Assembly (NCBI RefSeq): GCF_024338845.1
Contig: NZ_CP101414.1
Coordinates: 682,001-746,000, forward strand
Length of the DNA: 64,000 nucleotides
Reading direction: 5' to 3'
Source: Mycoplasma bradburyae
GTDB taxonomy: Bacteria; Bacillota_I; Bacilli_A; Mycoplasmatales; Mycoplasmoidaceae
Shown: positions 21,493-32,345 of the stretch, one piece after another
Layout of the letters: every line of letters begins with the position of its first letter
Position numbering within the stretch: the stretch's first letter is position 1
Notes under the pieces: model-generated
What the model was told of the DNA's origin: nothing
The model's database searches: none
What the model saw: the letters and a program-made list of their open reading frames with translations, nothing else
Translations under genes and position numbers: made by a program

Positions 21493-23211
21493 TTATTTAA
21501 ACTCTCTTCTTCTGTATGTAAAATATACACTTGTTATTAAAATCAGATTTAACGCTACTCAAAATAAGTATAGTCCGTATGCAGGCACCGCATCTTTTAT
21601 TCTTTTAACTGAATAAAAATCTTTAACCTTAATAAATAGATTTTTATCCTTAACTGGATCTAATTGCATTCTTGCAACTTGAATAACGGTTGTTGAGTCA
21701 TTATTTGGATCAGCGTCAGGATTATTAATCGTTCTTAATATTGGTCTAAAATCTGAATAACCACCAATGAAGTATTTATCACCGTTAATTAGTGTTACTT
21801 TTATTTGTTCACCTAAATATTTTTTAGCATCTTCAAGCAATGGTGAATTATTAGCGCCATTTTCTAAGAAGAATAGTTGGTATGCAAATAAAGTGTATAA
21901 ATAAATTTGTTTTTCAAGATCGTTTAATTTATTAAATTTAACATTTAATGGATCATTATATTTTTTTAATAATTCCGGTAAATTTGCATGAATATCACTT
22001 AATAATTTCTCAAAATTACCATCATTATTTTTTGTAATAACTTCTTGAAAGAAATTAATATTGTTTTTGTTTTTTAAACCTTCTTCAATGACATCTCATT
22101 TAATTCTTCCGGCATAATTATCGATAGTTGAGAATCCAAATGTATCTTGCGGAAGTAGTGTTTCAGCATTAGCATTTTCTCAAGCATAAATAATTTCATT
22201 ATCAGTTGTTAATGGTAAGTTAGGTACTAAGTAACCACCTTCAACTCCAGTTGATAAATCTTTATTTTCTTCTAATTCATAGCTATATCTTAAGTTATCG
22301 TTTTGAGAATAATAAACAGTGTCGTTTAATAATGAAGATTTATAAATTGAACGAGTGTTTAAGAAATCTCCACCATTTTCAGAAAAAGCTAAACCAAATT
22401 GTAAAGGAACATTTAATCAACTCATAAATCGAAAGATGATTGAATTATCTTTAGCGTCTAAGTAATTTAATTTAATAGCATCTTTTTCAGCTCCAATGAA
22501 TCCTTTTCTTTCGTTTTTTGGAACAATAAAGATTTCATCATTAGTATTTTTAGTCGAAAAGTTATAGAACGGAATTAACTTTTGACTGTTAAACATATTT
22601 GTTGAAAAAGAGTTAATTGCTGTATCTGAAAAATAACCACTCATATTACCTAATAAAAATAAAGGTAAAAATAAACTCGGCATTAAGAAGTAAGCTATTC
22701 TACGATTTAATTTAATTGAAATTAAAGCGGTTATAAAACCAAAAGTTATAAAACAAAAAAAGCTTACAAAAAATGAACTAACAATTAAAGAATTATAAAA
22801 AAATTGCGGTAAAAATGAAGTATTTCGTGATCCTAATAAACCAATATTAAAAGCAACAAAACTAATAATTGAGCTAATGAAACCGATAATAAATAAGTAT
22901 CCTATTTTTGATAAAATATTAACTTTTCTAGATATTGGTTTTGAAGATAATAATAACTCTACACCTTCTGATTCCATTGATTTAAAAATGGTAATCGCGC
23001 TGTTTGTACTATAGAAAACATTAAATAATAATGTTGATAAAATAGGTGCTATTAAAACTGTTTTAAACAGTTCAGCATTATTAACAAGACTTAATACTAA
23101 TCCTGATATTAAGATAACAATAAAACCGATAATTGGAATTATGTACATCGATTTCTTAGATCATATAAATAGATTTAAGAAACGATAAAAAGTTTTGTAT
23201 TGATTTTGCAT
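21493..23211 (-). CDS. ABC-2 type transporter permease with large extracellular insert
   Basis: A 572-residue membrane subunit. Six or so spans lie in the first 220 residues (YIIPIIGFIVILISGLVLSL and four or five more), including a cytosolic EGVELLLSSKPISR stretch typical of ABC-2 permeases. A polar region of about 320 residues follows, then a last span just before the basic C-terminus. The large soluble region between the last two spans is unlike ordinary ABC-2 permeases and probably lies outside the cell. It may interact with the aromatic-motif lipoproteins encoded on both sides. The stop is one base before the ATPase start, and the start is one base after the preceding lipoprotein stop. 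Confidence 0.85.
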
Positions 23212-23212
23212 A

Positions 23213-24151
23213 TTATTTAACAATAAAATTTAGATTATAAGGCACTGCATCTCCGTTTTGCGCTTCATAGAAACTTGAAGATGATTTATATTTAGTTGAA
23301 ATAGCATCAAGGTTGCTATCTACTTTGTAAAAGTTTTTAGCGTATTCAGCTATACTAAAATCTTTTATTTTTTTAGTTTGGATAAATTCTGGTGTTGTGA
23401 TTCTTGAATTTAGATATACACCTTTAAAATCTTTTAAATGATTAACTGATAAAGAAACGATTGTATCGTTATTCATTCTTAGATAAAATAAGACTCTATA
23501 ATAAGGTCAATTTTGATATTTATAGATTCCTTTATCATCTTTTTCAGGTGGTGGAACTTTTGAAAAAGATCCATATTCAGTTTCTAAAGCAGGAATTTCA
23601 TTAGTTGCGTAATCTTTAATTTTATTACTATCTGCTTGAAGAATTCATTTTAATTTAGCTGAGTATTTTCTATTAAATTCATCACTACTATTAATTAATG
23701 CCGGTGAAGATCCTAGAAATTGCAATTTATGATAGTTGTATAAAAAGAATAATCAATTATCATTAATTAATTTAATGAATTTTCTTCTTCCAGTAATAAA
23801 ATCTTCGGGCGTATCAGCAAATGGATTAGAGTAGATTCTAACAACGCTTAAATTATAGTAAGCTAAAGTGTTTTGAAATTCTTCGAATATTTCATTAGAT
23901 TTTGTATCTAACTGTTCTTGAATATAAGTATTTTTAGAATCTACATCTTCTTGGTAAACTTGATTTAATATTTCTTGTATCGCTGTTTGTTTAATATATT
24001 CATCTTTTGATAAAACTAATTGATTATCTTTAGCTGTTGATTGGGTTTTTAAAATATCAGAATTTTCGCGATTTAAATTAACACAAGATGTAGATAATGT
24101 TGATGCTAGCACACCTATTGATAATAATTTAGAGAGTCATCCTAAGCGCAT
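23213..24151 (-). CDS. Aromatic-motif lipoprotein, second in the ABC operon
   Basis: A 312-residue lipoprotein with signal MRLGWLSKLLSIGVLASTLS and lipobox Cys (TLSTSC, Cys24). The first Trp is a TGA codon, so standard-code calls would begin too late and miss the signal peptide. A helical, Gln/Glu-rich region at about 45-100 is followed by NWLFFLYNYHKLQFLG, the aromatic motif shared by the three lipoproteins of this operon. The start overlaps the upstream lipoprotein by 23 bases, and the stop is one base before the permease ATG. Function unknown; association with the ABC permease is an inference. Confidence 0.75.
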
Positions 24152-24950
24152 AACTAATTGCTACTCCATATTTTTCATTTCATTTTTGAATCTTTTCAGT
24201 AGTAGGTTCTTCCATATTCATATATTCATAGAATTCTTGAATATCTACATCGACATTTTCATTTTTATCATTCTTAACCATATGGATTAGTGGCATAATG
24301 TAGTACTTATCACCCACATTTTTTATCGATGCTATCGAATAATCAGCAAATTTAAAGAAGTGATAATTGTTTATTTCTTTGTAATCAATAATTTGATTAG
24401 TTTTAGGAACATAAAAAACATCAATACCTTTTTCCTTGTGATAAGTTTTTAAAAAACTCATTTCATAAAAATATCCTTCAATATCTTTATTGAATTTATC
24501 ATTACCATCTAAATAACCAACAAATTTAAATTTATTGTAGTTCGTTAAGAAAGTATAAAAATCACTTTTAATAAATCTGAAGATTTGAACAGTTGCATCT
24601 TGAATATCTAGTGATACTCCTCTGATAAATCCAACATCTTCAATAGACCTACCGTAAGCATAATCTGAATCAGTCGCTATATTAAATCCGTTATACAATC
24701 TTAGATAAACATCTAATGATTTTATTATTGATTCTTCTGATTTTTTTTGTGCTTCAATATATTTATTAACTACATCCTGAGTTTTATACATTTTTAATAA
24801 AAACTCGTTTAGTAATTGATTTGTTTTTTCTTGCTCTTTTTCTTCTGATGTCGCTTGTTTTAATAGATAGTTAGAACCATTAGCTATATTAGAACAAGAG
24901 CTTAATGGAACGATCAAAGCAGAAGAAGCCAATACTATTTTTTTAAACAT
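24129..24950 (-). CDS. Aromatic-motif lipoprotein, first in the ABC operon
   Basis: A 273-residue lipoprotein with the short signal MFKKIVLASSALIVPLSSC (Cys19). It contains DFYTFLTNYNKFKFVGYLDG, the aromatic/Asn/Gly motif seen in the next lipoprotein and in the distal one, after a helical region at about 30-90. The last 17 residues follow a TGA Trp. It is the promoter-proximal gene: the minus strand has TATAAT at 24962-24967 just ahead of the ATG, implying an extremely short leader. The five genes from here to 19769 run with overlaps or one-base gaps. Confidence 0.75.
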
Positions 24951-25144
24951 AATTTATAAAAATTATAAATTAATTTATATTATTTGTAAATAACAAATCT
25001 TAGCTTTTTTATAATTTTTTTAAATAATTTTTACCCATTTTGTAACTGCTTTATTTTTAAATTTAAATCAATACAAATATTTGATTTTTGATGAAATATT
25101 ATTATATTTGTATTAGATTTATTTGATCGTAATGTTTTGTATAT

Positions 25145-25176
25145 AAAAAAATAAACCGCTATTATGCGGTTTATTT
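25145..25176 (-). terminator. pvpA terminator
   Basis: AAATAAACCGC and its complement form an 11-bp stem with a 6-nt loop, followed on the minus strand by a T-run. It lies 22 bases beyond the pvpA stop. The remaining 24951-25145 is AT-rich with no gene. Confidence 0.85.
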
Positions 25177-25197
25177 TCGTAGATCATTTGGCAATTA

Positions 25198-26289
25198 TTA
25201 TTTTTTAGGACCTTGGTTAGGCATTGGTCTTGGACCCATTGCTGGGTTTTGACCTGGCATAGGTCTTGGGCCATTTTGCATAGGTTGTTGACCTGGTTGA
25301 TTTGGCATCGGTCTTGGACCCATTGCTGGGTTTTGACCAGGTTGTTGGTTAGGCATTGGTCTAGGTCCACCTATTTGCATAGTTGGATTTTGACCTGGTT
25401 GTTGGTTAGGCATTGGTCTTGGACCTTGTGCGTTAGGATTAGGTTGTTGACCTGGTTGATTTGGCATTGGTCTTGGACCCATTGCTGGGTTTTGACCAAG
25501 CATTGGTCTTTGACCTTGTGCACCAGGCATAGGAGCTTGACCAGGCATTCATCTAGGTCCGCCTATTTGCATAGTTGGGTTTTGACCTGGCATTTGTTGT
25601 TGGTTAAATTGACCATGTTGATTAGGCATTGGTCTTGGACCACCAGGCATTTGACCAAACCCAGGACCCATTTGTTGATTAGGCATTCCATTAGGATTTG
25701 GATTCATGTTGTTTGGTTGGTTACCAACTTGCATTGTTGGAGCGTTACCAAATTGCGCAGCAACTGCCTGAGTATTAAGTTGTTCTGTAGGAATATTACC
25801 AGTAGGAACTGCTTGAGTAGGTTGAGCGTTTAATGCTTCTGTGCTTAAAGGTTCAGGTTTAACTTCTTCAGTTTGATTTTCAGCAACTTCTTCTTGTTCT
25901 TGAGCTTGTTCTTCGTATTCTTCTTCAGAAGCTTGCATAGCCATGATCGCTTCAATCATTTGGCGTCTTGTTTTCATAAAGAAGATACCACCAGCGGCTA
26001 GTAAAGCGATAGCTGCTACTAACCCTATACCAGCACCAACAATTTGTAAAATTCCTTCAATACTTAATTCATATCCTTCATAAGAATTTAATAAGAATTG
26101 GAATGTACTAACATTAATCATTTGAATAGATTCCATTCCATTTTCCATCACCTTAACATTAATTTCATTTGAAGGAATAGCTAATATCGCAAGGAATGCG
26201 ATACCCAATATTAAGGCAATACCTCCGATAGCCATTAAAATAATAGCTATCAATCTACGTTTTTTTAATGTATTTAAATCTTGACCCAT
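25198..26289 (-). CDS. pvpA: PvpA-type proline-rich phase-variable adhesin
   Basis: A 363-residue membrane protein with two strongly hydrophobic segments (about residues 12-36 and 80-105), an acidic Glu/Gln stretch and a long Pro/Gln/Asn/Met/Gly-rich C-terminal tail. The tail contains seven PRPM units plus variants. This architecture and the Pro-Arg-Pro motif match PvpA, the size-variable surface adhesin of M. gallisepticum (about 380 residues in the reference strain, from memory). The tail should be on the outside. One unit reads GGPRWMPGQ, in which a TGA codon replaces the usual CCA; in code 4 it is Trp, not a stop. The ATG at 26289 follows an AAGGA placed about 25 bases upstream, with a small CAGC/GCTG hairpin in between. 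The gene lies 104 bases downstream of fusA. Confidence 0.85.
25205..25640 (-). repeat. pvpA PRPM-coding direct repeats
   Basis: A tandem array of imperfect 36- to 60-base units encoding variants of GPRPMPNQ-PGQ-NPAM. Recurrent + strand words are cattggtcttggaccc and gctgggttttgacc. Length variation of this region would change the adhesin size. Confidence 0.85.
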
Positions 26290-26393
26290 TATAGTTTGTT
26301 CAGCAAAAGCTGTTATCCTTATTTTAAATAATTAAAATTCTTTTTTAAATAAAAATCTTACTTATCTTAATTATTTTTGTATTAGTAGTTATA

Positions 26394-28466
26394 CTAAGCT
26401 TTTTTAGATTTAGCTTCAATTACTTTTTCAACTACTGATTTAGGAGCTTCTGCGTAGTGAGAGAACTGCATAATGTAGTTTCCACGACCTTGAGTGAATG
26501 ATCTTAGATCTGTTGCGTAACCAAACATTTCACTTAAAGGAACTTTTGCTTTAATTACTTGAATATTATCGCGTGATTCAGTCCCTTCAATCATCCCTCT
26601 TCTAGAAGAGATATCACCCATAGTGTCACCGAAGTATTGTTCAGGAACAGTTACTTCAATTCCCATAATCGGTTCTAATAAAGCGGGTTGACATCGTTTA
26701 CCAGCTTCTTTAAGCGCCATTGATGCAGCAATCTTATAAGCCATTTCGTTTGAGTCAACATCGTGGTATGAACCATCAAATAAACTCGCTTTAATATCGA
26801 TCATTGGGTAACCAGCTAAAGGTCCGTTGTTCATAGCAGCTTCCAAACCTGCTTTAACTGACTTAATGTATTCTTTAGGAATCTTACCACCAACGATCTT
26901 ATCTTCGAATTCAAATCCTTTTTCATGGTTAGGTTCAAATGTAATCACTACGTGACCATATTGACCTCTACCACCTGATTGTTTAATGTATTTACCTTCA
27001 ACATCAGCTTTCGCTTTTAATGTTTCACGGTAGCTTACTTGAGGCGCACCTACATTAACATCAACTTTGAATTCTCTTCTTAAACGGTCAACTAAGATGT
27101 CAAGGTGTAATTCACCCATACCAGCAATAATTGTTTGACCTGTTTCTTCATCAGTAAATGTTCTGAATGTTGGATCTTCTTCAGCTAATTTAGATAATGA
27201 TAGACCCATTTTTTCTTGGTCAGCTTTAGTTTTAGGTTCAACAGCTAATGAGATTACTGGTTCAGCAAAAGACATTGATTCTAATGTAACTTCTTGTCCT
27301 TCTGATGTAATTGTATCTCCAGTCGTTGTATCTTTAAGACCTACGATTGCACAGATATCACCAGCTCTGATTTCATCGATTTCATTACGTTGTTGAGCGT
27401 GCATCTTAACAATTCTTGAAACACGTTCTTTTTTATCTTTAGTTGTGTTGTAAACATAAGAACCTGAAGTTAACACCCCAGAATACACTCTAAGGAATGT
27501 TAATCTACCAACATAAGGGTCAGTAGCAACTTTAAAAGCTAATCCAACAAATGGAGCATCATCACTTGTTGAGATACGAACTTCTTCATCGCCTTTGTAA
27601 CCTTTAGCAGCTGGTACATCAACTGGTGAAGGTAAGTAATCAACTACTGCATCTAATAAAGGTTTAACACCTTTATTCTTAAATGCTGTACCACAAAGAA
27701 CTGGGAATAAAGAAGATGAAATAACCCCTTTACGGATACAAGATTTGATTTCTTCTTTTGTAACTTGTTCTCCGTTTAAGTATTTTTCCATTACTGCTTC
27801 ATCAAATGTTACAACTTCATCTAACATGTGAGCATAAGCTTTATCAGCTTGTTCTTTGAATTCAGCAGGAATATCTTTGATTTCGTAGTTTTCGTTTTCA
27901 CCACCATCAAAGAAGTATGCTTTCATTTCAACTAAATCGATGATTCCGTTGAAATCACTTTCAGAACCTATTGGTAATTGAATTGGAACCGCTTTAACAC
28001 CTAAACGAGAGTGGATTGAAGCAACTGATTTTTCGAAGTTAGCACCAGTTTTATCCATTTTGTTTACAAAAACAATTCTAGGCACTTCGTATCTACTTGC
28101 TTGACGTCAAACAGTTTCAGTTTGAGGTTCTACACCCATTTGAGCATCTAATACTGCTACAGCACCATCTAATACTCTTAATGAACGTTCAACTTCAACA
28201 GTAAAGTCAACGTGTCCAGGGGTATCAATTAAGTTTAATTGGCAATCTTTTCAAGTAACTGAAGTAGCTGCTGATGTAATCGTAATACCACGTTCTTTTT
28301 CTTGAGCCATTCAGTCCATAACTGACGCACCATCGTGAGTTTCACCGATTTTGTGAGTCTTACCTGAATGGAATAAAATTCTTTCAGAAGTTGTTGTTTT
28401 ACCGGCATCAATATGAGCCATGATACCGAAGTTTCTGAATTTTTCTAAAGGATATTGTCTAGCCAT
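26394..28466 (-). CDS. fusA: Translation elongation factor G
   Basis: A 690-residue translational GTPase that drives ribosomal translocation. The G domain has G1 AHIDAGKTT (about residues 18-26), DxPG and the NKMD specificity motif ([12 protein letters not shown]). Domains IV and V follow, with [10 protein letters not shown] and [10 protein letters not shown]. Length is exactly typical. The first 127 residues contain TGA Trp codons, so a standard-code reader would lose the G1 motif. It is the last gene of the rpsD-rpsL-rpsG-fusA group; tuf is not adjacent. Confidence 0.98.
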
Positions 28467-28478
28467 AATTGTTTATAA

Positions 28479-28946
<468 letters not shown>

Positions 28947-28955
28947 ATCTTAGAC

Positions 28956-29381
28956 CTATTTTTTCTTATCTGCTTTCGGACGTTTTGCACCATATGCAGA
29001 ACGTTGTTGTCTTCTTTTATCTACACCAGTAGTGTCTAATGTACCACGAACAATGTGATATCTTACCCCTGGTAAGTCTTTTACACGACCACCTCTGATT
29101 AACACAACAGAGTGTTCTTGTAAGTTATGACCTTCACCTGGAATATAAGCTAATACTTCCATTCCGTTTGTTAATTTAACCTTAGCATATTTACGTAACG
29201 CTGAGTTAGGTTTTTTGGGAGTCATTGTCCCTACACGAGTACATACACCTCTTTTAAATGGAGATGATTTGTCAGTAATCTTTTTTTCTAGGGTGTTTAA
29301 ATTAACTTGTAACGCTGGAGATTTAGATTTTCTAACTTTATTTTTTCTTGGTTTTCTAATAAGTTGTGCAATTGTTGCCAT
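28956..29381 (-). CDS. rpsL: 30S ribosomal protein S12
   Basis: A 141-residue decoding-centre protein. It shows [11 protein letters not shown] at the start, [20 protein letters not shown] (the streptomycin-site Lys of PKKPNSA is present), and [19 protein letters not shown] with a normal basic tail. The Lys at the site equivalent to E. coli K43 is retained, so no streptomycin-resistance substitution is visible there. It starts 21 bases after rpsD ends, with AGGTAGGAG about 10 bases upstream of the ATG, a good Shine-Dalgarno. Confidence 0.98.
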   Translation of the reverse strand: MATIAQLIRKPRKNKVRKSKSPALQVNLNTLEKKITDKSSPFKRGVCTRVGTMTPKKPNSALRKYAKVKLTNGMEVLAYIPGEGHNLQEHSVVLIRGGRVKDLPGVRYHIVRGTLDTTGVDKRRQQRSAYGAKRPKADKKK

Positions 29382-29402
29382 ATTATGTATTTATCTCCTA
29401 CC

Positions 29403-30026
29403 TTATTTAACTAAACGTTTGTAGTACTCAACAACGTATGATTCATTGATATCAGCAGGTAGTTCATTACGTTCTGGATATCTTACATAAGTTCCTGATA
29501 ATGTTTTTTTATTTACTTCAACAAACGGAGCTGTAGCTTTAGATTCTAAAGCCAATTTAACTAATGGTAAGTTGTGAGCTCTTTGTTTTAATTCGATTAC
29601 TGATCCTAATGGAATAATCGCACTAGGAATATCAAAAGTTTTACCATTCACTAATACGTGACCATGGTTAACTAATTGTCTAGCACCTCTTCTAGTTGGT
29701 GCAAAACCCATACGGAACACTAAACTATCAAGTCTAGATTCTAGAGTTCTAAATAGGTTCATTGTTAAGATCCCGCTCATCTTTTTAGATACAGCGAATA
29801 ATCTTCTAAACTGACGGTCGTTTAAACCATACATGAATTGCATTTTTTGCTTTTCTTGTAATTGTTCACCGTAGTTTGATAATTTAGGACGAATTAAAGA
29901 TCCATGTTGTCCAGGAACTTTAACACCTTTTTTTGACTTGTTATTCGTAAATTCTTTTCCAGATTCAAGAATTGAGAAATTCAATCTTCTAGATTTACGA
30001 TAAATACTGCCTGTATATCGTGACAT
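29403..30026 (-). CDS. rpsD: 30S ribosomal protein S4
   Basis: A 207-residue primary 16S-rRNA-binding protein. It begins MSRYTGSIYRKSRRLNFSIL, carries the typical GQHG motif, KMQFMYGLNDRQFRRLF, and the S4 RNA-binding fold RLDSLVFRMGFAPTRRGARQ...HGHVLVNG. Length is normal (about 205). It heads the rpsL-rpsG-fusA cluster, which is unusual: rpsD is more commonly alone or in the alpha operon. S4 is a known autogenous repressor in several bacteria, and the long leader upstream may be its target. Confidence 0.97.
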   Translation of the reverse strand: MSRYTGSIYRKSRRLNFSILESGKEFTNNKSKKGVKVPGQHGSLIRPKLSNYGEQLQEKQKMQFMYGLNDRQFRRLFAVSKKMSGILTMNLFRTLESRLDSLVFRMGFAPTRRGARQLVNHGHVLVNGKTFDIPSAIIPLGSVIELKQRAHNLPLVKLALESKATAPFVEVNKKTLSGTYVRYPERNELPADINESYVVEYYKRLVK

Positions 30027-30217
30027 TTATGAAAATCCTTGTTTATGTGAATTTATACACGCAAACAAACATTAGATATAAAACTAATTCTTAAATAATA
30101 AAAAGATGTTAAACGCTTTCGGTAATATCAGCCTACCTAGTAACGAACCCAATAGCTTTTTATATAAAACTATTACGCATCCTTTGTTTTAGTTTAATAT
30201 TAGTTTGCTGAACGTGC
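30027..30217 (-). promoter_or_regulatory. rpsD: Structured leader of the rpsD-rpsL-rpsG-fusA operon
   Basis: About 190 nt between the likely transcription start and the rpsD ATG. The 5' part (GCACG, CAAAC, AAACTAA) and the 3' part (TTAGTTT, GTTTG, CGTGT) can pair over a long range, enclosing smaller hairpins such as GGTA/TACC near 30120. This is the form of an autogenous ribosomal-protein leader. That S4 binds it is an inference; I do not recognise a catalogued RNA family. Confidence 0.4.
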
Positions 30218-30224
30218 TTTATAT

Positions 30225-30230
30225 ATTATA
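30225..30230 (-). promoter_or_regulatory. rpsD: rpsD -10 element
   Basis: TATAAT on the minus strand, within TTGTTATATAATATAT, followed by the structured leader. No convincing -35 is present, which is usual in mycoplasmas. Confidence 0.55.
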
Positions 30231-30296
30231 TAACAAAATGCTTAATTTCTTAGCTGAAAAAATTAGAACTAATGCATCTTGTTAAGATAAGATAAT

Positions 30297-30324
30297 AAAT
30301 TAAACCTTTTTAGTGGTTTAATTT
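30297..30324 (-). terminator. Terminator after the 565-aa lipoprotein gene
   Basis: AAATTAAACC and its complement form a ten-bp stem with an 8-nt loop, followed by a T-rich stretch on the minus strand, 26 bases beyond the lipoprotein stop. Confidence 0.75.
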
Positions 30325-30350
30325 ATGGTTTTAATTAATTATGATCTCGA

Positions 30351-32048
30351 TTAAAGAGACATGTTAGCGTAGTTTTTGAAACCGTCAACGCCTTCACCGA
30401 TAGAAGCTAATCTAGCTTGGTTATCAGATGTAATTGTTCTTACCATTTGGTTTAGGTAGAATGCTGACTTAACGTCTTGACCGTCACCAACTTTAGTTAA
30501 GCTAGGAGTAGCTGCGATCAATGCTTTTAATTGAGTTTTGATTTCAGTGAATAGCATAGCATCAGTATCTGCTGCTGCTGGAGCTAATTTTTCGATTGCG
30601 TCATTAGTTAAACCTGCAATCGGTCTAGTGTTTAAGAAGATACCAACGGCATCCATTCAAGTTGAGTTAGTCATCTTGTAGAAGCTTACAAAGTTGTCTA
30701 AACTAGTGTAGTTGCTTGAAACGTAAGATTCAGCAGCTTTTAATTGTTTGCTTAAAGCATCAACAGAGTTTAATAAACCTTTTTTAGTAAATCCAGGCAT
30801 GTTAGCTTCGTTACCATAGATAGCATCGCTTAATTTAGATAAAACTTTTTTAGATTCTTCATTAGCTTTAGCTACAGCCATTTGTAACTTAGATTGAGCG
30901 TTACCTTCTTTTTTAATGATAGCGTTAGCAGCTCACATGTCAGTTTGATCTTTAACAGATTTAACAACTTCAGTAGCTTTATTGAATCTAGCTAAAATTG
31001 TTGAACCTTTGTTTAAGTTAGCTAATAATTTAGCTTCAACACCTGCTTTGTTATTAGCTGGAGTAGTTAATTGAACAGCGTTAATAGCACCATCAATAAT
31101 TCTTAATTCACGGTCCATAAGTAGAGCCATGATGTTACCGAATAGTTTGAAAACGTTTTCAGGAGTTGAGTTGTTGCTGAATTGAGTTCCTAAGAAACCG
31201 TTTAAAGCTTCGAAGAATCTAGCTAAGTCATTGTATGAATCGCCAGCTACAGGTTTAGAGAAATTGTAAACGTCTACATTATTAAGTTTGTAGAAAGTTT
31301 TTAGTCCATCACCAGCTTGAGCTAATTCTCTTAAAGTTTTAGTTGTGTCAAAAATAACTGATTGGTTAAGAGCTTTTCCAAAAGTGTTGTATACAGTAAA
31401 TACTTCTTTTCATTTAGCTACAAAACTATCTCTAGCTGCGTTCAATTGTTCTAATGTAGCACTTCCATTTGTTAGAGCAGTCATGTTATCACCGCCAAAT
31501 TTTAATAATTCACCAAATTTAGTTTTGAAATCAGCTTTAAATGTTTTGATAGCTTCATTTGCTTTATTTTTAGCTTCGCCATCAGTCATTTTATCGATGA
31601 TTGCTCTAAATTGCTTTCAAGCACCCATGAACATTTGTTCAGCTGGTTTAGCTTCAGGTTGAGCTGCAGGAGTAGCAGGAGCTGGAGCTGTTGATGAATC
31701 AGTACCACCTGTTCCTCCGCTACCAGAAGTATCACCTTCAACTAAAACAAGACTAGATCTAGAGCTTGTAGTATTACCACCAGCACCATTATTTGTACCC
31801 ATAGCAGTACCACTCATCATAGTGCCAGCAGGAGCATCCGCAGGTATCTGTAACGAATTTTCTACAACATTTTTAACTTGGTTAATTGTCCCAATATTTC
31901 CAAAAGCTGCTTTTCTAAAATCAGCATCAGCTTTGAATTCATATTGTTTGCTTGCTTGAGCCATCTTACCACAAGAGCTTAGCGCAAGAGTTCCAACCAT
32001 TGGCAACACAGCACCTAAACTAATAATTAATTTTTTAGATCGTTTCAT
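30351..32048 (-). CDS. Ala/Lys-rich surface lipoprotein, function unknown
   Basis: A 565-residue lipoprotein with signal MKRSKKLIISLGAVLPMVGT and lipobox LALSSC (Cys26). After it comes a low-complexity linker (about residues 70-130) rich in Gly, Thr, Ser, Pro and Ala, including APAPATPAAQPEAKPAEQ. A long helical body of repeated Ala/Lys/Leu/Asn segments follows (about 140-565) with several TGA Trp codons. The layout, a lipid anchor, a flexible spacer and a helical ectodomain, recalls VlhA-type surface proteins, but I cannot align the body with VlhA. The ATG at 32048 has AGAAAGG 13 bases upstream. A perfect 10-bp inverted repeat lies just upstream of its likely promoter region. Monocistronic by flanking terminators. 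Confidence 0.75.
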
Positions 32049-32094
32049 ATTATTTACAAAGCCTTTCTTAAATAAATAGGTTTTATACAGATTA

Positions 32095-32131
32095 ATATTT
32101 TGCACTATTTTTTCAAAAATTTGCAAAATAT
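32095..32131. promoter_or_regulatory. Inverted repeat upstream of lipoprotein gene, candidate operator
   Basis: ATATTTTGCA and TGCAAAATAT form a perfect ten-bp inverted repeat separated by 17 bases, placed about 50-80 bases upstream of the lipoprotein start and overlapping the region where its -35 should be. It has no T-run and is not placed to terminate a transcript. A protein-binding site is an inference. Confidence 0.35.
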
Positions 32132-32283
32132 GCTTTAGTCTATATTTAACAGTTAATTTCTTTTATTATTCTTATTTATTCATTATTAGCTATATTGTCA
32201 TTCTATCTGCTAGAAAGACAAGATAATTCAAAATGAACATATATAAATTATATCGATAATAGAATAGAAAATAAAAAACAATT

Positions 32284-32313
32284 AAAAAAGTAGATATATA
32301 AGAATATCTACTT
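32284..32313 (-). terminator. Terminator of the DUF31 protease gene
   Basis: AAGTAGATAT and its complement form a ten-bp stem with a 6-nt loop, followed on the minus strand by TTTTTT, 33 bases after the protease stop. Confidence 0.85.
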
Positions 32314-32345
32314 ATTATATATGGTTATGATTGGTTAGACTTATT

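Noticed and set aside
25213..25833. A 206-codon plus-strand frame rich in Trp, Ser, His and Leu
   Set aside because: It is antisense to the pvpA repeats (PRPM codons), repetitive for the same reason, and has no start context.
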